A DNA stretch of 64,000 bases from JAITWN01 sp034002745. Lineage in GTDB: Bacteria; Pseudomonadota; Gammaproteobacteria; SZUA-140. Position numbers and translations under genes: made by a program. The notes below the pieces were generated by a model. That model was given only the letters and a program-made list of their open reading frames with translations, made no database searches and was not told the DNA's origin. The stretch covers positions 1-64,000 of the forward strand of contig JAVEZY010000010.1 of assembly GCA_034002745.1 (NCBI GenBank). Direction: 5' to 3'. Positions 54,638 to 62,390 of the stretch are shown in pieces (position 1 is the stretch's first letter; each line of letters starts with the position of its first letter).

Positions 54638-55443
54638 GGCCGGTAGCGCTCTTCGCGCGCCGCATCCTCGAGCACCTGCTCCGAGAATAGGTCCTGCGGC
54701 AGATCGCGATCGTAGATCGCGCGCTCGATCACCATGCGCGTACGGTGCCTGGTCTCCAGATCCTCCATGACGCTGTCGGTGACGGTCCAGTAATCCTGGA
54801 TACGCTCCACCTTCTGCACCGTCAAACGCTTGAATGGTTCACCGCTGCCGCGACGGAAGTAGTCGACACGCAGCGGCAACAGCGTTGCCGGATCGATCCA
54901 GCTGATCCGCTTGCTGTAGACCGAATTGCCGGCATCGACGGGCACGCTCTCCAGCACCTCGACCGTGTTGCCGCCGACGGAATCCTCGCGCAACCAGCGA
55001 TGGACGTCCTCGTCGGGAGCGCGATCCTGCATGTCTTCGTAGTAGAGATCGGATGCGACGAAACGGCCGCCCTTGCGCGCCGCCGGAATCCTGCGCGAGC
55101 GATCGAGCGCCGGCAGGTAGACCCATTGATCCGCATCGCGCCCGGTGCGGTCAATGGTCAGCAGGCCGGTGCCGCGGATATCCGCCGGCTCGATGAAGCG
55201 GATCAGGGAGCGCGTTTCGCCGCGGCCCCTGTCCAGGCGAAAGCTGACGAAGCGGCGTATGCGCGGTTCACGACCCGCTTCGGTCAGCTCCATCATGCCG
55301 GCGGCGGTCAGATCCGCGCCGTCCGGTCGATCGTAGACCTGGCGCGCGAGGGTCGCGCCGCGCTCGTCGGCCTGCGCCGCGACGCCGGCCACACCCACAC
55401 CCAACAGCAGGCACAGGACGATTCTCTTGAACAACGGTCTCAT
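54634..55443 (-). CDS. LolA-like outer-membrane lipoprotein-sorting protein
   Basis: 269 residues with a signal peptide (LCLLLGVGVAGVAAQA). The mature part matches the LolA-like family that accompanies MMPL permeases: RSLIRFIEPADIRGTGLL, DQWVYLPALDRSRRIPA and FVASDLYYEDMQDR. It would be a periplasmic carrier for a lipid or lipoprotein delivered by the permease encoded downstream. First gene of the three-gene operon ending at 50559. Divergent from the ThiF-like gene. Confidence 0.87.
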   Translation of the reverse strand: MRPLFKRIVLCLLLGVGVAGVAAQADERGATLARQVYDRPDGADLTAAGMMELTEAGREPRIRRFVSFRLDRGRGETRSLIRFIEPADIRGTGLLTIDRTGRDADQWVYLPALDRSRRIPAARKGGRFVASDLYYEDMQDRAPDEDVHRWLREDSVGGNTVEVLESVPVDAGNSVYSKRISWIDPATLLPLRVDYFRRGSGEPFKRLTVQKVERIQDYWTVTDSVMEDLETRHRTRMVIERAIYDRDLPQDLFSEQVLEDAAREERYRP

Positions 55444-55618
55444 GGCACCTCATCCCTGTTATCCATCCGCCCCATGCGCACGGCGGCTCATTTCATATCG
55501 GCCGCGGAGCCATGGCATCCAATGCCGGCGGCGAGCGCTCCCGCAAGCCCGTCGGTTGACATTCCCGGCATGCGACTTTACCGTCTGGCCCATCCGACCA
55601 CAAACCCGTCATCCGCGC

Positions 55619-56539
55619 TTGTCCCAGACCGAGACCAACGAATCCGCCGCTTTCGACCCCGCCGAAGCGTTTTCGCGCACGCGTGGCTGGATCACGGCGA
55701 CCGAGGAGCAACGGCTGCGCGGCGCCCGGATTGCCATAGCGGGCCTCGGCGGCGTGGGAGGCAGTCACCTGCTCACCCTGACCCGGCTGGGCATCGGCGG
55801 GTTCAACCTGGCGGAATTCGACCGCTTCGAGCTCGCCAACTTCAACCGCCAGGCCGGCGCCACGCGGTCGTCCCTGGGCAAGCCGAAACTCGACACGCTG
55901 ATCGACATGGCCCGCGACATCAATCCGGATCTCGACATTCGTCGCTTTCCGGAAGGGGTTCATGCGGGGAATATGGACAGTTTCCTGGCCGACGTCGACG
56001 TCTATGTCGACGGTCTTGATTTCTTTGCTGTGTCAGCACGCCGCAGCGTCTTTGACGCATGCTGGCGCCGGGGCATTGCGGCGGTGACGGCGGCGCCGCT
56101 CGGCATGGGCGTGGCCCTGCTCAACTTTCTTCCCGGTCACATGAGCTTCGAGGATTATTTCGGCATGGAAGGCCGCGACGAGGCGGAACAACTGGCCCGC
56201 TTTCTGGTCGGGCTTTCTCCCGCCATGCTGCAACGCGCCTACCTTGCCGACCCTTCAGCCGTCGATTTCGCGCGCGGACGCGGCCCCTCTACGCCGATGG
56301 CGTGTGAGCTGTGCGCCGGCGTGGCCGCGACCGAAGCGCTCAAGATCCTGCTCGGGCGCGGTTCGCTCCTCGCCGCGCCCTGGGGATTGCATTTCGATGC
56401 CTATCGCCAGCGGATGAAACGGACCTGGCGACCGGGCGGACACCGCAACCCCATCCAGCGTATCGCGCTGGCCATCGCCCGGCATCAGCTGGCCCGGATG
56501 CATCGGGGTCAGACCCCAAAAGCCGAAGAAAACAGCTGA
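55619..56539 (+). CDS. ThiF/E1-like adenylyltransferase family protein
   Basis: 306 residues from a TTG start. IAGLGGVGGSHLLTLTRLG (about 41-59) is the ATP-binding loop of the ThiF/MoeB/E1 fold, with FNRQAGATRSSLGKPK (Arg and Lys of the adenylation site), VYVDGLDFF and LCAGVAATEALKILLG. These enzymes adenylate a C-terminal carboxylate or a small molecule. No ubiquitin-like partner is visible nearby. No ATG with a fitting N-terminus exists in this frame, so the start is uncertain; TTG at 55619 is just upstream of the conserved part. The last 12 codons run through a GGGGTCAGACCCC palindrome, so the native C-terminus may have been replaced. Confidence 0.75.
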   Translation: MSQTETNESAAFDPAEAFSRTRGWITATEEQRLRGARIAIAGLGGVGGSHLLTLTRLGIGGFNLAEFDRFELANFNRQAGATRSSLGKPKLDTLIDMARDINPDLDIRRFPEGVHAGNMDSFLADVDVYVDGLDFFAVSARRSVFDACWRRGIAAVTAAPLGMGVALLNFLPGHMSFEDYFGMEGRDEAEQLARFLVGLSPAMLQRAYLADPSAVDFARGRGPSTPMACELCAGVAATEALKILLGRGSLLAAPWGLHFDAYRQRMKRTWRPGGHRNPIQRIALAIARHQLARMHRGQTPKAEENS

Positions 56540-56575
56540 AAAATCAAAAGGCGAGAAAGATCGGGGTCTGACCCC
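56505..56575. repeat. Paired GGGGTC(A/T)GACCCC palindromes
   Basis: GGGGTCAGACCCC at 56505-56517 and GGGGTCTGACCCC at 56563-56575, each with perfect 6-bp arms around a single central base, both preceded by ATC. They bracket a 45-bp AT-rich spacer between the ThiF-like gene and the convergent methyltransferase gene. The pattern resembles small intergenic palindromic elements (REP-like). The first copy lies inside the ThiF-like reading frame. Confidence 0.6.
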
Positions 56576-56576
56576 G

Positions 56577-57296
56577 TTATTCCTTTTTCGCCTGCAGGCG
56601 CCAGTACGGAGCCAGGAAGTAGCGTTTCAGCTCCAGTCGCAAACCCTCGCGGCGCTCTGCGCCGCCGCGCAGCGCGTTCAGCAGTTGCCGCGGGTCGTGC
56701 GCACGCCGCAGGCTCTTGATGCCGTCGGCACTCAAGGCGGACGACACCCCGGTCACGCGGTTCCATATCCGCGCGAAGGGAATGGCGCCCGGCTTGTTCT
56801 CCAGATCGATGATCAGCACGCCGCGACGCGCCACACGCAGCATCTGCTCCACCGCCGACACCGCGGTGGCAAAAGGCTGGATGTGATGCAGCACATGCAG
56901 GGAGATCACATAGTCGAAGGCATCATCGGGATAAACGGCGAGATGCTCCGGGGTGGCGACATGGATCTGCGGCGGTGCGGCAGGATCGAACTTTTCCAGG
57001 CTCGCCCGCAGCACATCCTCCTGGGCATCGTATAGATGAAGATCGAGCGCAAGCTGGCGCCCGCGAGCCCAACGCGCGATTTCCCGCGACAGCCCGCCGG
57101 AGCCTGAACCCACTTCGAAGACCGACAGGGTCTGCTCATCGGGCCTTCCGACCAGCGCATCCCAGCTGTCGATGAACCTCCGATAGATGCCGAAGCGGCG
57201 GTTGGTGGAATCGATCTCGCTGACCAGCGCCCAGCGCAGATCGAAGGGCAGGCGTGGATCGTCCAGCATTTCCTGGTAGGGATCTTCTCCCGTCAT
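56577..57296 (-). CDS. SAM-dependent class I methyltransferase
   Basis: 239 residues with motif I VFEVGSGSGGLSRE (about 59-72), HLYDAQEDVL and DYVISLHVLHHI, followed by RRGVLIIDLENKPG. The topology is that of small-molecule methyltransferases. The ATG at 57296 was chosen. It is convergent with the ThiF-like gene. The substrate is unknown; it could modify the same pathway product. Confidence 0.8.
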   Translation of the reverse strand: MTGEDPYQEMLDDPRLPFDLRWALVSEIDSTNRRFGIYRRFIDSWDALVGRPDEQTLSVFEVGSGSGGLSREIARWARGRQLALDLHLYDAQEDVLRASLEKFDPAAPPQIHVATPEHLAVYPDDAFDYVISLHVLHHIQPFATAVSAVEQMLRVARRGVLIIDLENKPGAIPFARIWNRVTGVSSALSADGIKSLRRAHDPRQLLNALRGGAERREGLRLELKRYFLAPYWRLQAKKE

Positions 57297-57439
57297 GGTG
57301 CTTCCTCTGCTCGGCCCGCAGCGGCCAGAGTGCGATTCTACCGGCCGGCCGCCGGAACTGCGATCAGCGCAGAAACGCGCCCCCGTTCATCAGCTGTTCC
57401 GGCTGTATCGACGCAGGCAAGCGGTTTCTGGAGCGGGAA

Positions 57440-57499
57440 GGAAAAGGGGACGTCCCCTGTTTCGATTGAGAATCGGAACAGGGGAGCGTCCCCTTCTCC
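57440..57499. repeat. Imperfect inverted repeat with GGGGACGTCCCCT cores
   Basis: Arms at 57440-57467 and 57471-57499 are complementary over about 28 bases with few mismatches, around a 3-base centre. Each arm contains a GGGGAC-GTCCCC-type core. The structure would form a long hairpin and looks like a small mobile or REP-type element, placed directly beyond the terminator of the PEP-CTERM gene. Confidence 0.65.
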
Positions 57500-57529
57500 A
57501 AAAAAAAGCCCCGGCAGAGCCGGGGCTTT
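57500..57529 (-). terminator. Rho-independent terminator of the PEP-CTERM gene
   Basis: On the minus strand AGCCCCGGC, loop TCT, GCCGGGGCT (9-bp perfect stem, 57507-57527) is followed by a run of eight U (57500-57507). It starts 37 bases after the PEP-CTERM gene's stop. Confidence 0.88.
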
Positions 57530-57565
57530 CAGGGTCGAAGAGTTACCCTCGATCGAGCTATGACT

Positions 57566-58336
57566 TCAGCTCATCATGCGGCGGCGGGCCGCGACGCCAA
57601 GACCCAGCAGGGCCAGACCCATCAGGGCCAGCGAGGACGGCTCCGGCACCGGCGTGAAGACGGCGCTGACGTCGCCCGTCAGGTCGAAAGTGCCAGGCGC
57701 AAAGGTATCCTGGTCGAAGTCACCCGTCGCCTCGGCGATCAGATGGAACGGACGCGGCGAAACGAAGTATTCCTCGCCCGCCAGGGTGAGGGCGAAGTCG
57801 TCCCAGATCGCCTGGAAGGCACCCGGCACGCCGGCGATACCCGAACCGACCGCCAGGTTGGTGGCAAATGCGATCAGGTAATCTTCCCCGTCGTTACCCA
57901 GGGCGACACCGTCAGCACCGGTCGTACCAAAGGGGAAGCTGGTGTTCTGGTCGGGATCGATGTACATGTTCAGCGTCGAATTGCCGATCGAGAAGCTCTG
58001 GCTGATCGGGTTGAAGTTGCCGGTTCCCTGGAAGATCGCGTACATATTGTAGCCGTTGATGGCAGCCAGCTGGCTCAGCTCGACATCGACGCCCTCGTTG
58101 GAGAAGATGCCGGTGAACTGCACCACACCGGTGAAGCTGATGCTCAGATCCGGGTTGATGGTCAGACGCTCGGTGTAACCACCGTTCAGCTTGTCAGCGA
58201 CGATGATGTTGGCGGCGGCGCCAGGGACGCTGCCCTCGTCGACGGTGAAGTCAAGAAACTCGGCCTGGGCACTGGCGGCCATACCGACCAGCGCGACGGC
58301 CCCTGCCGTATTCAGAAAAATGCTCTTCAGGTTCAT
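57566..58336 (-). CDS. PEP-CTERM sorting-domain protein (exosortase substrate)
   Basis: 256 residues: an N-terminal Sec signal peptide (cleavage after AASAQA, residue 25), a beta-rich exported body rich in Gly/Thr/Asn, and a C-terminal sorting signal of about 27 residues: PEP motif at 231-233 (VPEPSS), a hydrophobic stretch LALMGLALLGLGVAA and a basic tail RRR. This is the canonical exosortase substrate and should be cut and processed by XrtA of this window. The ATG at 58336 has GAGGAG at ideal spacing. It is preceded by a sigma-54 type promoter and ends in a strong terminator, so it is a single-gene transcript. The body has no domain I recognise. Confidence 0.93.
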   Translation of the reverse strand: MNLKSIFLNTAGAVALVGMAASAQAEFLDFTVDEGSVPGAAANIIVADKLNGGYTERLTINPDLSISFTGVVQFTGIFSNEGVDVELSQLAAINGYNMYAIFQGTGNFNPISQSFSIGNSTLNMYIDPDQNTSFPFGTTGADGVALGNDGEDYLIAFATNLAVGSGIAGVPGAFQAIWDDFALTLAGEEYFVSPRPFHLIAEATGDFDQDTFAPGTFDLTGDVSAVFTPVPEPSSLALMGLALLGLGVAARRRMMS

Positions 58337-58416
58337 GGGTATCTCCTCGAAACTCAAAAAAAGCCGTTTTGCTCGCCGCCGGATATTTTCCACATCCGGT
58401 ACCTCGCTGCCATGTA

Positions 58417-58434
58417 AATGCAGGTACCATGCCA
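58417..58434 (-). promoter_or_regulatory. Sigma-54 type promoter of the PEP-CTERM gene
   Basis: TGGCATGGTACCTGCATT on the minus strand has GG and GC separated by exactly ten bases, the sigma-54 -24/-12 geometry, and matches the TGGCAC-N5-TTGC consensus well. The transcript would begin near 58408, giving a 5' leader of about 70 bases. PrsR, encoded at 62.4-63.8 kb, is a sigma-54 activator with an intact GAFTGA motif, so it is the likely regulator. Confidence 0.7.
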
Positions 58435-58607
58435 TACATTAAATAACCTTTAAAAACAAATACCTAATCACTCTCCCTCATCATCCCGGCCCAGCAAGTG
58501 TAAAATGCGCCGACAACCGAACACACCGAATACTCAAGGCGCAGGATCCTCGGTCGCTACGCTCCGGGAACCGGGGATAGCCCAGCGCCGATGCCAGAGG
58601 ATTGCCA

Positions 58608-59282
58608 GTGACCACACGACACAGCAGCAAGACCAGGGACGAGATCGCGCAAGCTTACGCCTCGCCGCCCTGGTGGTACGACATCCGCGGCTTCCTCATT
58701 CTGACCTTCGCCTACAACAGCACGCTGGGCAATCAGTTGCGCTTCTTCGGCCCGAATTTCGGCGCCCGGCACCTGGAAGTGGCCTGCGGCACGGGGACGC
58801 TGCTCGGAATGATCCTGCGCTGGCGCCGCCGGCAGGGCATGCCGCAAAGCTCCGTGGTCGGCATCGACTACGCGGAATCGATGCTCGCCGGAGCCCGTCA
58901 CCGCTTCGCCGGCAACCCCGACGTGGAAATTCAGCATGCCGACGCGACGAACCTGCCCTACGCCGACGCGAGCTTCGACAGCGCCAACATCGCCAATGCC
59001 GTGCATTGCCTGCCGGATGTCGATGGCGCCCTGCGCGAAACCTGCAGAGTCCTGCGCCCGGGCGGCACCCTGGCCGCGAACGTGCTGCTGTACCCGCGCG
59101 GACGATGGCCCTGGGGTGGCATTGCCCAGCGCATCAATCGCTGGGGCATCCAGAAGGGCATTCTTTACACCCCCTACGAACAGGAAGACATCCGGGCTCG
59201 CATCCTCAAGGCCGGCTTCGAGATCATGCGCGAGTCGGTTTCCGGCAATTGCTACAACGTGCTTGCGCGGCGGAAACTGTGA
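58608..59282 (+). CDS. SAM-dependent class I methyltransferase
   Basis: 224 residues with motif I LEVACGTGTLLGM, GIDYAESML and NANIANAVHCL-like motif IV followed by LRPGGTLAANVLL (post-motif). YDIRGFLILTFAYNS near the N-terminus is a hydrophobic helix seen in membrane-lipid or quinone-type methyltransferases. The GTG at 58608, with AGAGGA upstream, is preferred to a TTG at 58602. It lies beyond the PEP-CTERM promoter, and its own promoter is not visible. Confidence 0.8.
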   Translation: MTTRHSSKTRDEIAQAYASPPWWYDIRGFLILTFAYNSTLGNQLRFFGPNFGARHLEVACGTGTLLGMILRWRRRQGMPQSSVVGIDYAESMLAGARHRFAGNPDVEIQHADATNLPYADASFDSANIANAVHCLPDVDGALRETCRVLRPGGTLAANVLLYPRGRWPWGGIAQRINRWGIQKGILYTPYEQEDIRARILKAGFEIMRESVSGNCYNVLARRKL

Positions 59283-59302
59283 AAAGCGGGAAGTGACGAG
59301 AT

Positions 59303-59350
59303 GAAAGGGGCGCCGTGATCCGGGACGAGCGGTCCGGTTTCACCCCTTTC
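59303..59350. terminator. Probable bidirectional terminator between convergent genes
   Basis: GAAAGGGG (59303-59310) pairs with CCCCTTTC (59343-59350), and inner segments around GTGATCCGG/CCGGTTTCAC also pair. It lies between the methyltransferase and the convergent prsT gene. Only a weak T-rich stretch follows. Confidence 0.4.
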
Positions 59351-59369
59351 TCTTCCTGTCTCCTCTCCC

Positions 59370-62192
59370 TCAGAGCGTGCTCAGCATCTCCCTGACGTCC
59401 GCCTTCGGCACATTGGCGTCATCCACCTCGAGCAGCCCTTCCAGCAGAGGCCTGGCCTCATCGCCATGACCGGTGCGCGCCAGTGCGCGAGCGTACTGGA
59501 ATCGCACCCCGGCGTGCGAGGAATCAGCGGTCCACGCCTTGCGCAGTGTCTCCAGGGCCTCGTCGCCGCGCCCCAGATCGAGCTGGATGCTGCCCAGCGT
59601 ATGCAGCGCACCGGCGGAATCCGGCAGCAAACGCACCGCGCGCTCTGCCAGCGCCAGCGCCTTGTCCGGATCGCGCGAGCGCTGCAGCCAGGCGAGATTG
59701 TTCAGCACCGCGCCGTTATCCGGCAGATGACGCGCCACCTGCTCCATGTGACGGATGGCGGCATCCTGTTCGCCGGCGGCCATGTGCAGCAGCGCGAGGT
59801 TGTAGCGCGCAACATGATCATCCGGCCGCGCTTCCGACCAGGCACGCGCGGTGGAGATGGCGCCGGCACGGTCGCCTCCTTCCCATAGCGCCTGGTAGAG
59901 CCCCATCGTCGCCAGCCCGTTTTCCGGCTCGGCGCGGATCACCCGCCTGAAGGCGGTCGCCGCATCCTGGAAGCGACGCTCTTCCATCGCAAGCTGGCCC
60001 TCGAGCATCGCCACCTCCGCCGACTCCGCATTGCGGCTCAAGGGCCGCAGAACTGCGGCCGCTTCGGCGGTGCGTCCCTCGGCCAGATGCAGACGGACCA
60101 GCATGACACTGGCATCGACATGCCCAGGCTCGAACTCAAGCACCTGCTCCAGCGCCTCTCGCACCCCCTTCCGGTCCGGCGTGAGGGCGAGAGCGCGGGC
60201 AAGGGCCAGATGCAGGTCCGCGGAAGCGGGCTCCTTCTCGATCAGTCTGCGCACCAGCGCCGCCGCCTCTTCACCGTTTCCGGCGGCACCCTGCGCCAGC
60301 GCCATCTGCCGCATCCACAGCGGTGATTCGCCGTGAAGCTCGCGGACCTGATTCAGCACGTCGATCGCCTCCCCGGCCTGCCCCGCCGCGAGCCGGTTGC
60401 CGGAAAGCGCCAGGCGCGGCTCGAGGGCTTCGGGATCCACCGCCACCGCGCGGCGCAAGGTGTCCTGAGCCTGGGGGATCTGGCCACTTCGCATCTGCAG
60501 TGCGCTGAGATACAGCATCAGATCGACGGCTTCGGGACTGTGACCCAGGCCCTGCTCCAGAATGGCGATGGCCCCGGGGACATCGCCCTGGCGAGCCGAC
60601 ATGGCCGCAAGATTACGGACCGCGGGAGCGTAACCCGGCATGTGCGAGATCGCTTCCTCGAACGCAGCCTTCGCCGCCGCGGCATCACGCTTGCCGAGCC
60701 AGACCGTGCCTTCCAGATTCGACAGCAGCGGATCACGCGGATTGCGCAGCTTCAGTTCCTCGAGCGCGGTCAGTGCCTCATCGAACTCGCCGCCGCGGAT
60801 GCGCTCGATGATCAGCGCCACCTCGAGGCCGGCCATGTTTTCCGGATCGAGGGCGATTGCGGTCTCCAGCTCGCTCATGCCTTCCTGCCTTCCGCCCTGC
60901 TCGAGCAGCGCGAAGCCGAGCTGGACGCGCGCCCGCGCCGAATCGGGATCCAGGCTGACCAGCTGGCGCAACTGCGCCAGCGCCTCCTGGTCCCTGCCCT
61001 GACTCATCTGGATACTGCTGATCAGGCGCAGGGCCGCCACATCCTTCGGATCATTCTGGAGGACTGTGCGCAAAGTGCTTTCGGCTCGACCGAGATCACC
61101 CTCCTTCGCCCGCACCAGCGCCAGCAAGCGGGTAGCATCGCTGATGTGCGGATAGCGCGCGTTGAACCGGGCAAGATGGTTCTCCGCAATGCGCCAGTTG
61201 CCCTGCGCGAAGTGCGTGGCGCCGAGGTAATAGACCGCCAGCATGTGGTTCGGGGCGAGGGCGATCGTCTGCTCGAATTCGCGCTGGGCCTCGGGATATG
61301 CGCGCTCCTCGAATGCGATCAGCCCACGGGCGAACTGGATCGCGGGATGCTTCTGGTAGCGCCTTGAAAGTACATCCAGATCCTCTTTCGCGGCCGCATG
61401 GTCCTCGCGATAGATGCGGACCATGGCGCGCTTGATGCGTGGCGAGAAGGGTTGCTGGGAAACCTCCAGTGCCGCCGTGTAAGCGGCTTCGGCGGCCTCC
61501 AGGTTGCCGCTGTCCCGCTCCATGTCGCCGAGAAGCTCGTGGCCGCGGCCGTAGCCGGGATGCAGCTCGATGAGCCGCGCCAGGCCGGCGCGCGCCTGAA
61601 CGAGGCGGCGCGACAGGATATCCGCCCAGGCGATCGCATAGAGCACGTCCCGATGCGTCGACTCCTTTGCAGCGGCTTCGGCCAGCACCGCACGCGCCGT
61701 CTCGATGTCTCCCCGCATCAGCAGGGCCTTCGCCCGCAGTGCCAGCGCCTCGGTCACCTGATCCTCCGGCAGTCCGGCGAGAGAAATGGTACCGTCCAGG
61801 ACCTCCTGGGTATTGCCGACCAGGAGCGCGGCCCGCAGCAGCGGGACTCGTACCCGCTCCGGCCCGATGCCGAGACTGTCGGCCCGACGCAACTCGGCAT
61901 ACGCGGTCGCGCCGTCCATCACTTCCAGATGCAGCATCCCGAGCAGCCAGCGGGCCTCGCCATTCTCCGGTTCCTGCTGCAGCGCATTCTTGACTTCGAT
62001 GATCGCCGCAACCGGATCGTCCTCGGCGCTGAAGCTGCGAGCCCGCTCAAGATGTTCGGCAGCGGTATAGCTGCTCTGCCCGCAGGCGGAGAGTACCGCC
62101 ACCAGCGCCAGCAATGCGCCTGCCGCCAACAGCCCCGAGGCGGTCCGGCGCGCGCGCGCGAGGCGGGGCTGTACTCTTCGGTTCAGTGCCAT
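59370..62192 (-). CDS. prsT: PEP-CTERM system TPR-repeat lipoprotein PrsT
   Basis: 940 residues. The lipoprotein signal ends LSAC (Cys37), so the protein is probably anchored to a membrane in the periplasm. The body is almost entirely tandem TPR repeats, for example AKALLMRGDIETARAVLAEA, LLALVRAKEGDLGRAESTLR and ALARTGHGDEARPLLEGL near the C-terminus. Length and organisation match PrsT of PrsK/PrsR systems, where it lies beside the regulators. It probably scaffolds polymer synthesis or assembly. Same strand as prsR, which is 198 bp upstream. Confidence 0.93.
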   Translation of the reverse strand: MALNRRVQPRLARARRTASGLLAAGALLALVAVLSACGQSSYTAAEHLERARSFSAEDDPVAAIIEVKNALQQEPENGEARWLLGMLHLEVMDGATAYAELRRADSLGIGPERVRVPLLRAALLVGNTQEVLDGTISLAGLPEDQVTEALALRAKALLMRGDIETARAVLAEAAAKESTHRDVLYAIAWADILSRRLVQARAGLARLIELHPGYGRGHELLGDMERDSGNLEAAEAAYTAALEVSQQPFSPRIKRAMVRIYREDHAAAKEDLDVLSRRYQKHPAIQFARGLIAFEERAYPEAQREFEQTIALAPNHMLAVYYLGATHFAQGNWRIAENHLARFNARYPHISDATRLLALVRAKEGDLGRAESTLRTVLQNDPKDVAALRLISSIQMSQGRDQEALAQLRQLVSLDPDSARARVQLGFALLEQGGRQEGMSELETAIALDPENMAGLEVALIIERIRGGEFDEALTALEELKLRNPRDPLLSNLEGTVWLGKRDAAAAKAAFEEAISHMPGYAPAVRNLAAMSARQGDVPGAIAILEQGLGHSPEAVDLMLYLSALQMRSGQIPQAQDTLRRAVAVDPEALEPRLALSGNRLAAGQAGEAIDVLNQVRELHGESPLWMRQMALAQGAAGNGEEAAALVRRLIEKEPASADLHLALARALALTPDRKGVREALEQVLEFEPGHVDASVMLVRLHLAEGRTAEAAAVLRPLSRNAESAEVAMLEGQLAMEERRFQDAATAFRRVIRAEPENGLATMGLYQALWEGGDRAGAISTARAWSEARPDDHVARYNLALLHMAAGEQDAAIRHMEQVARHLPDNGAVLNNLAWLQRSRDPDKALALAERAVRLLPDSAGALHTLGSIQLDLGRGDEALETLRKAWTADSSHAGVRFQYARALARTGHGDEARPLLEGLLEVDDANVPKADVREMLSTL

Positions 62193-62333
62193 GCCTGGAT
62201 CCTCCGGATCATGCGAATGAATTGAGCTTCAGCGTTCGCGTGGACGGGAAACCGTCCCGAGCGGCCGACATCCCGCCGGCAATGCAGGCGTCCATGATAC
62301 CGCAGCGGGGATGCCCGCGCAGAGCGGATGATG

Positions 62334-62354
62334 GGCTTGCACCTGACACCCCTG
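62334..62354. other. CTTGCACCTGACACC-type short intergenic motif
   Basis: The prsT-prsR spacer contains GGGCTTGCACCTGACACC, whose reverse strand shows GG-N10-GC spacing. It resembles short intergenic motifs that recur in proteobacterial genomes, so it may be a dispersed element and not a promoter. The rest of 62193-62390 shows nothing recognisable. Confidence 0.25.
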
Positions 62355-62390
62355 CGTCCGGGCGCGAGGGCGGCTGCCGTTACCACCGTC

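Noticed and set aside
62334..62354. Sigma-54 promoter for prsT on the minus strand
   Set aside because: The GG-N10-GC spacing fits but the -24 element is poor, and the sequence resembles a dispersed intergenic motif; listed only as a low-confidence site.
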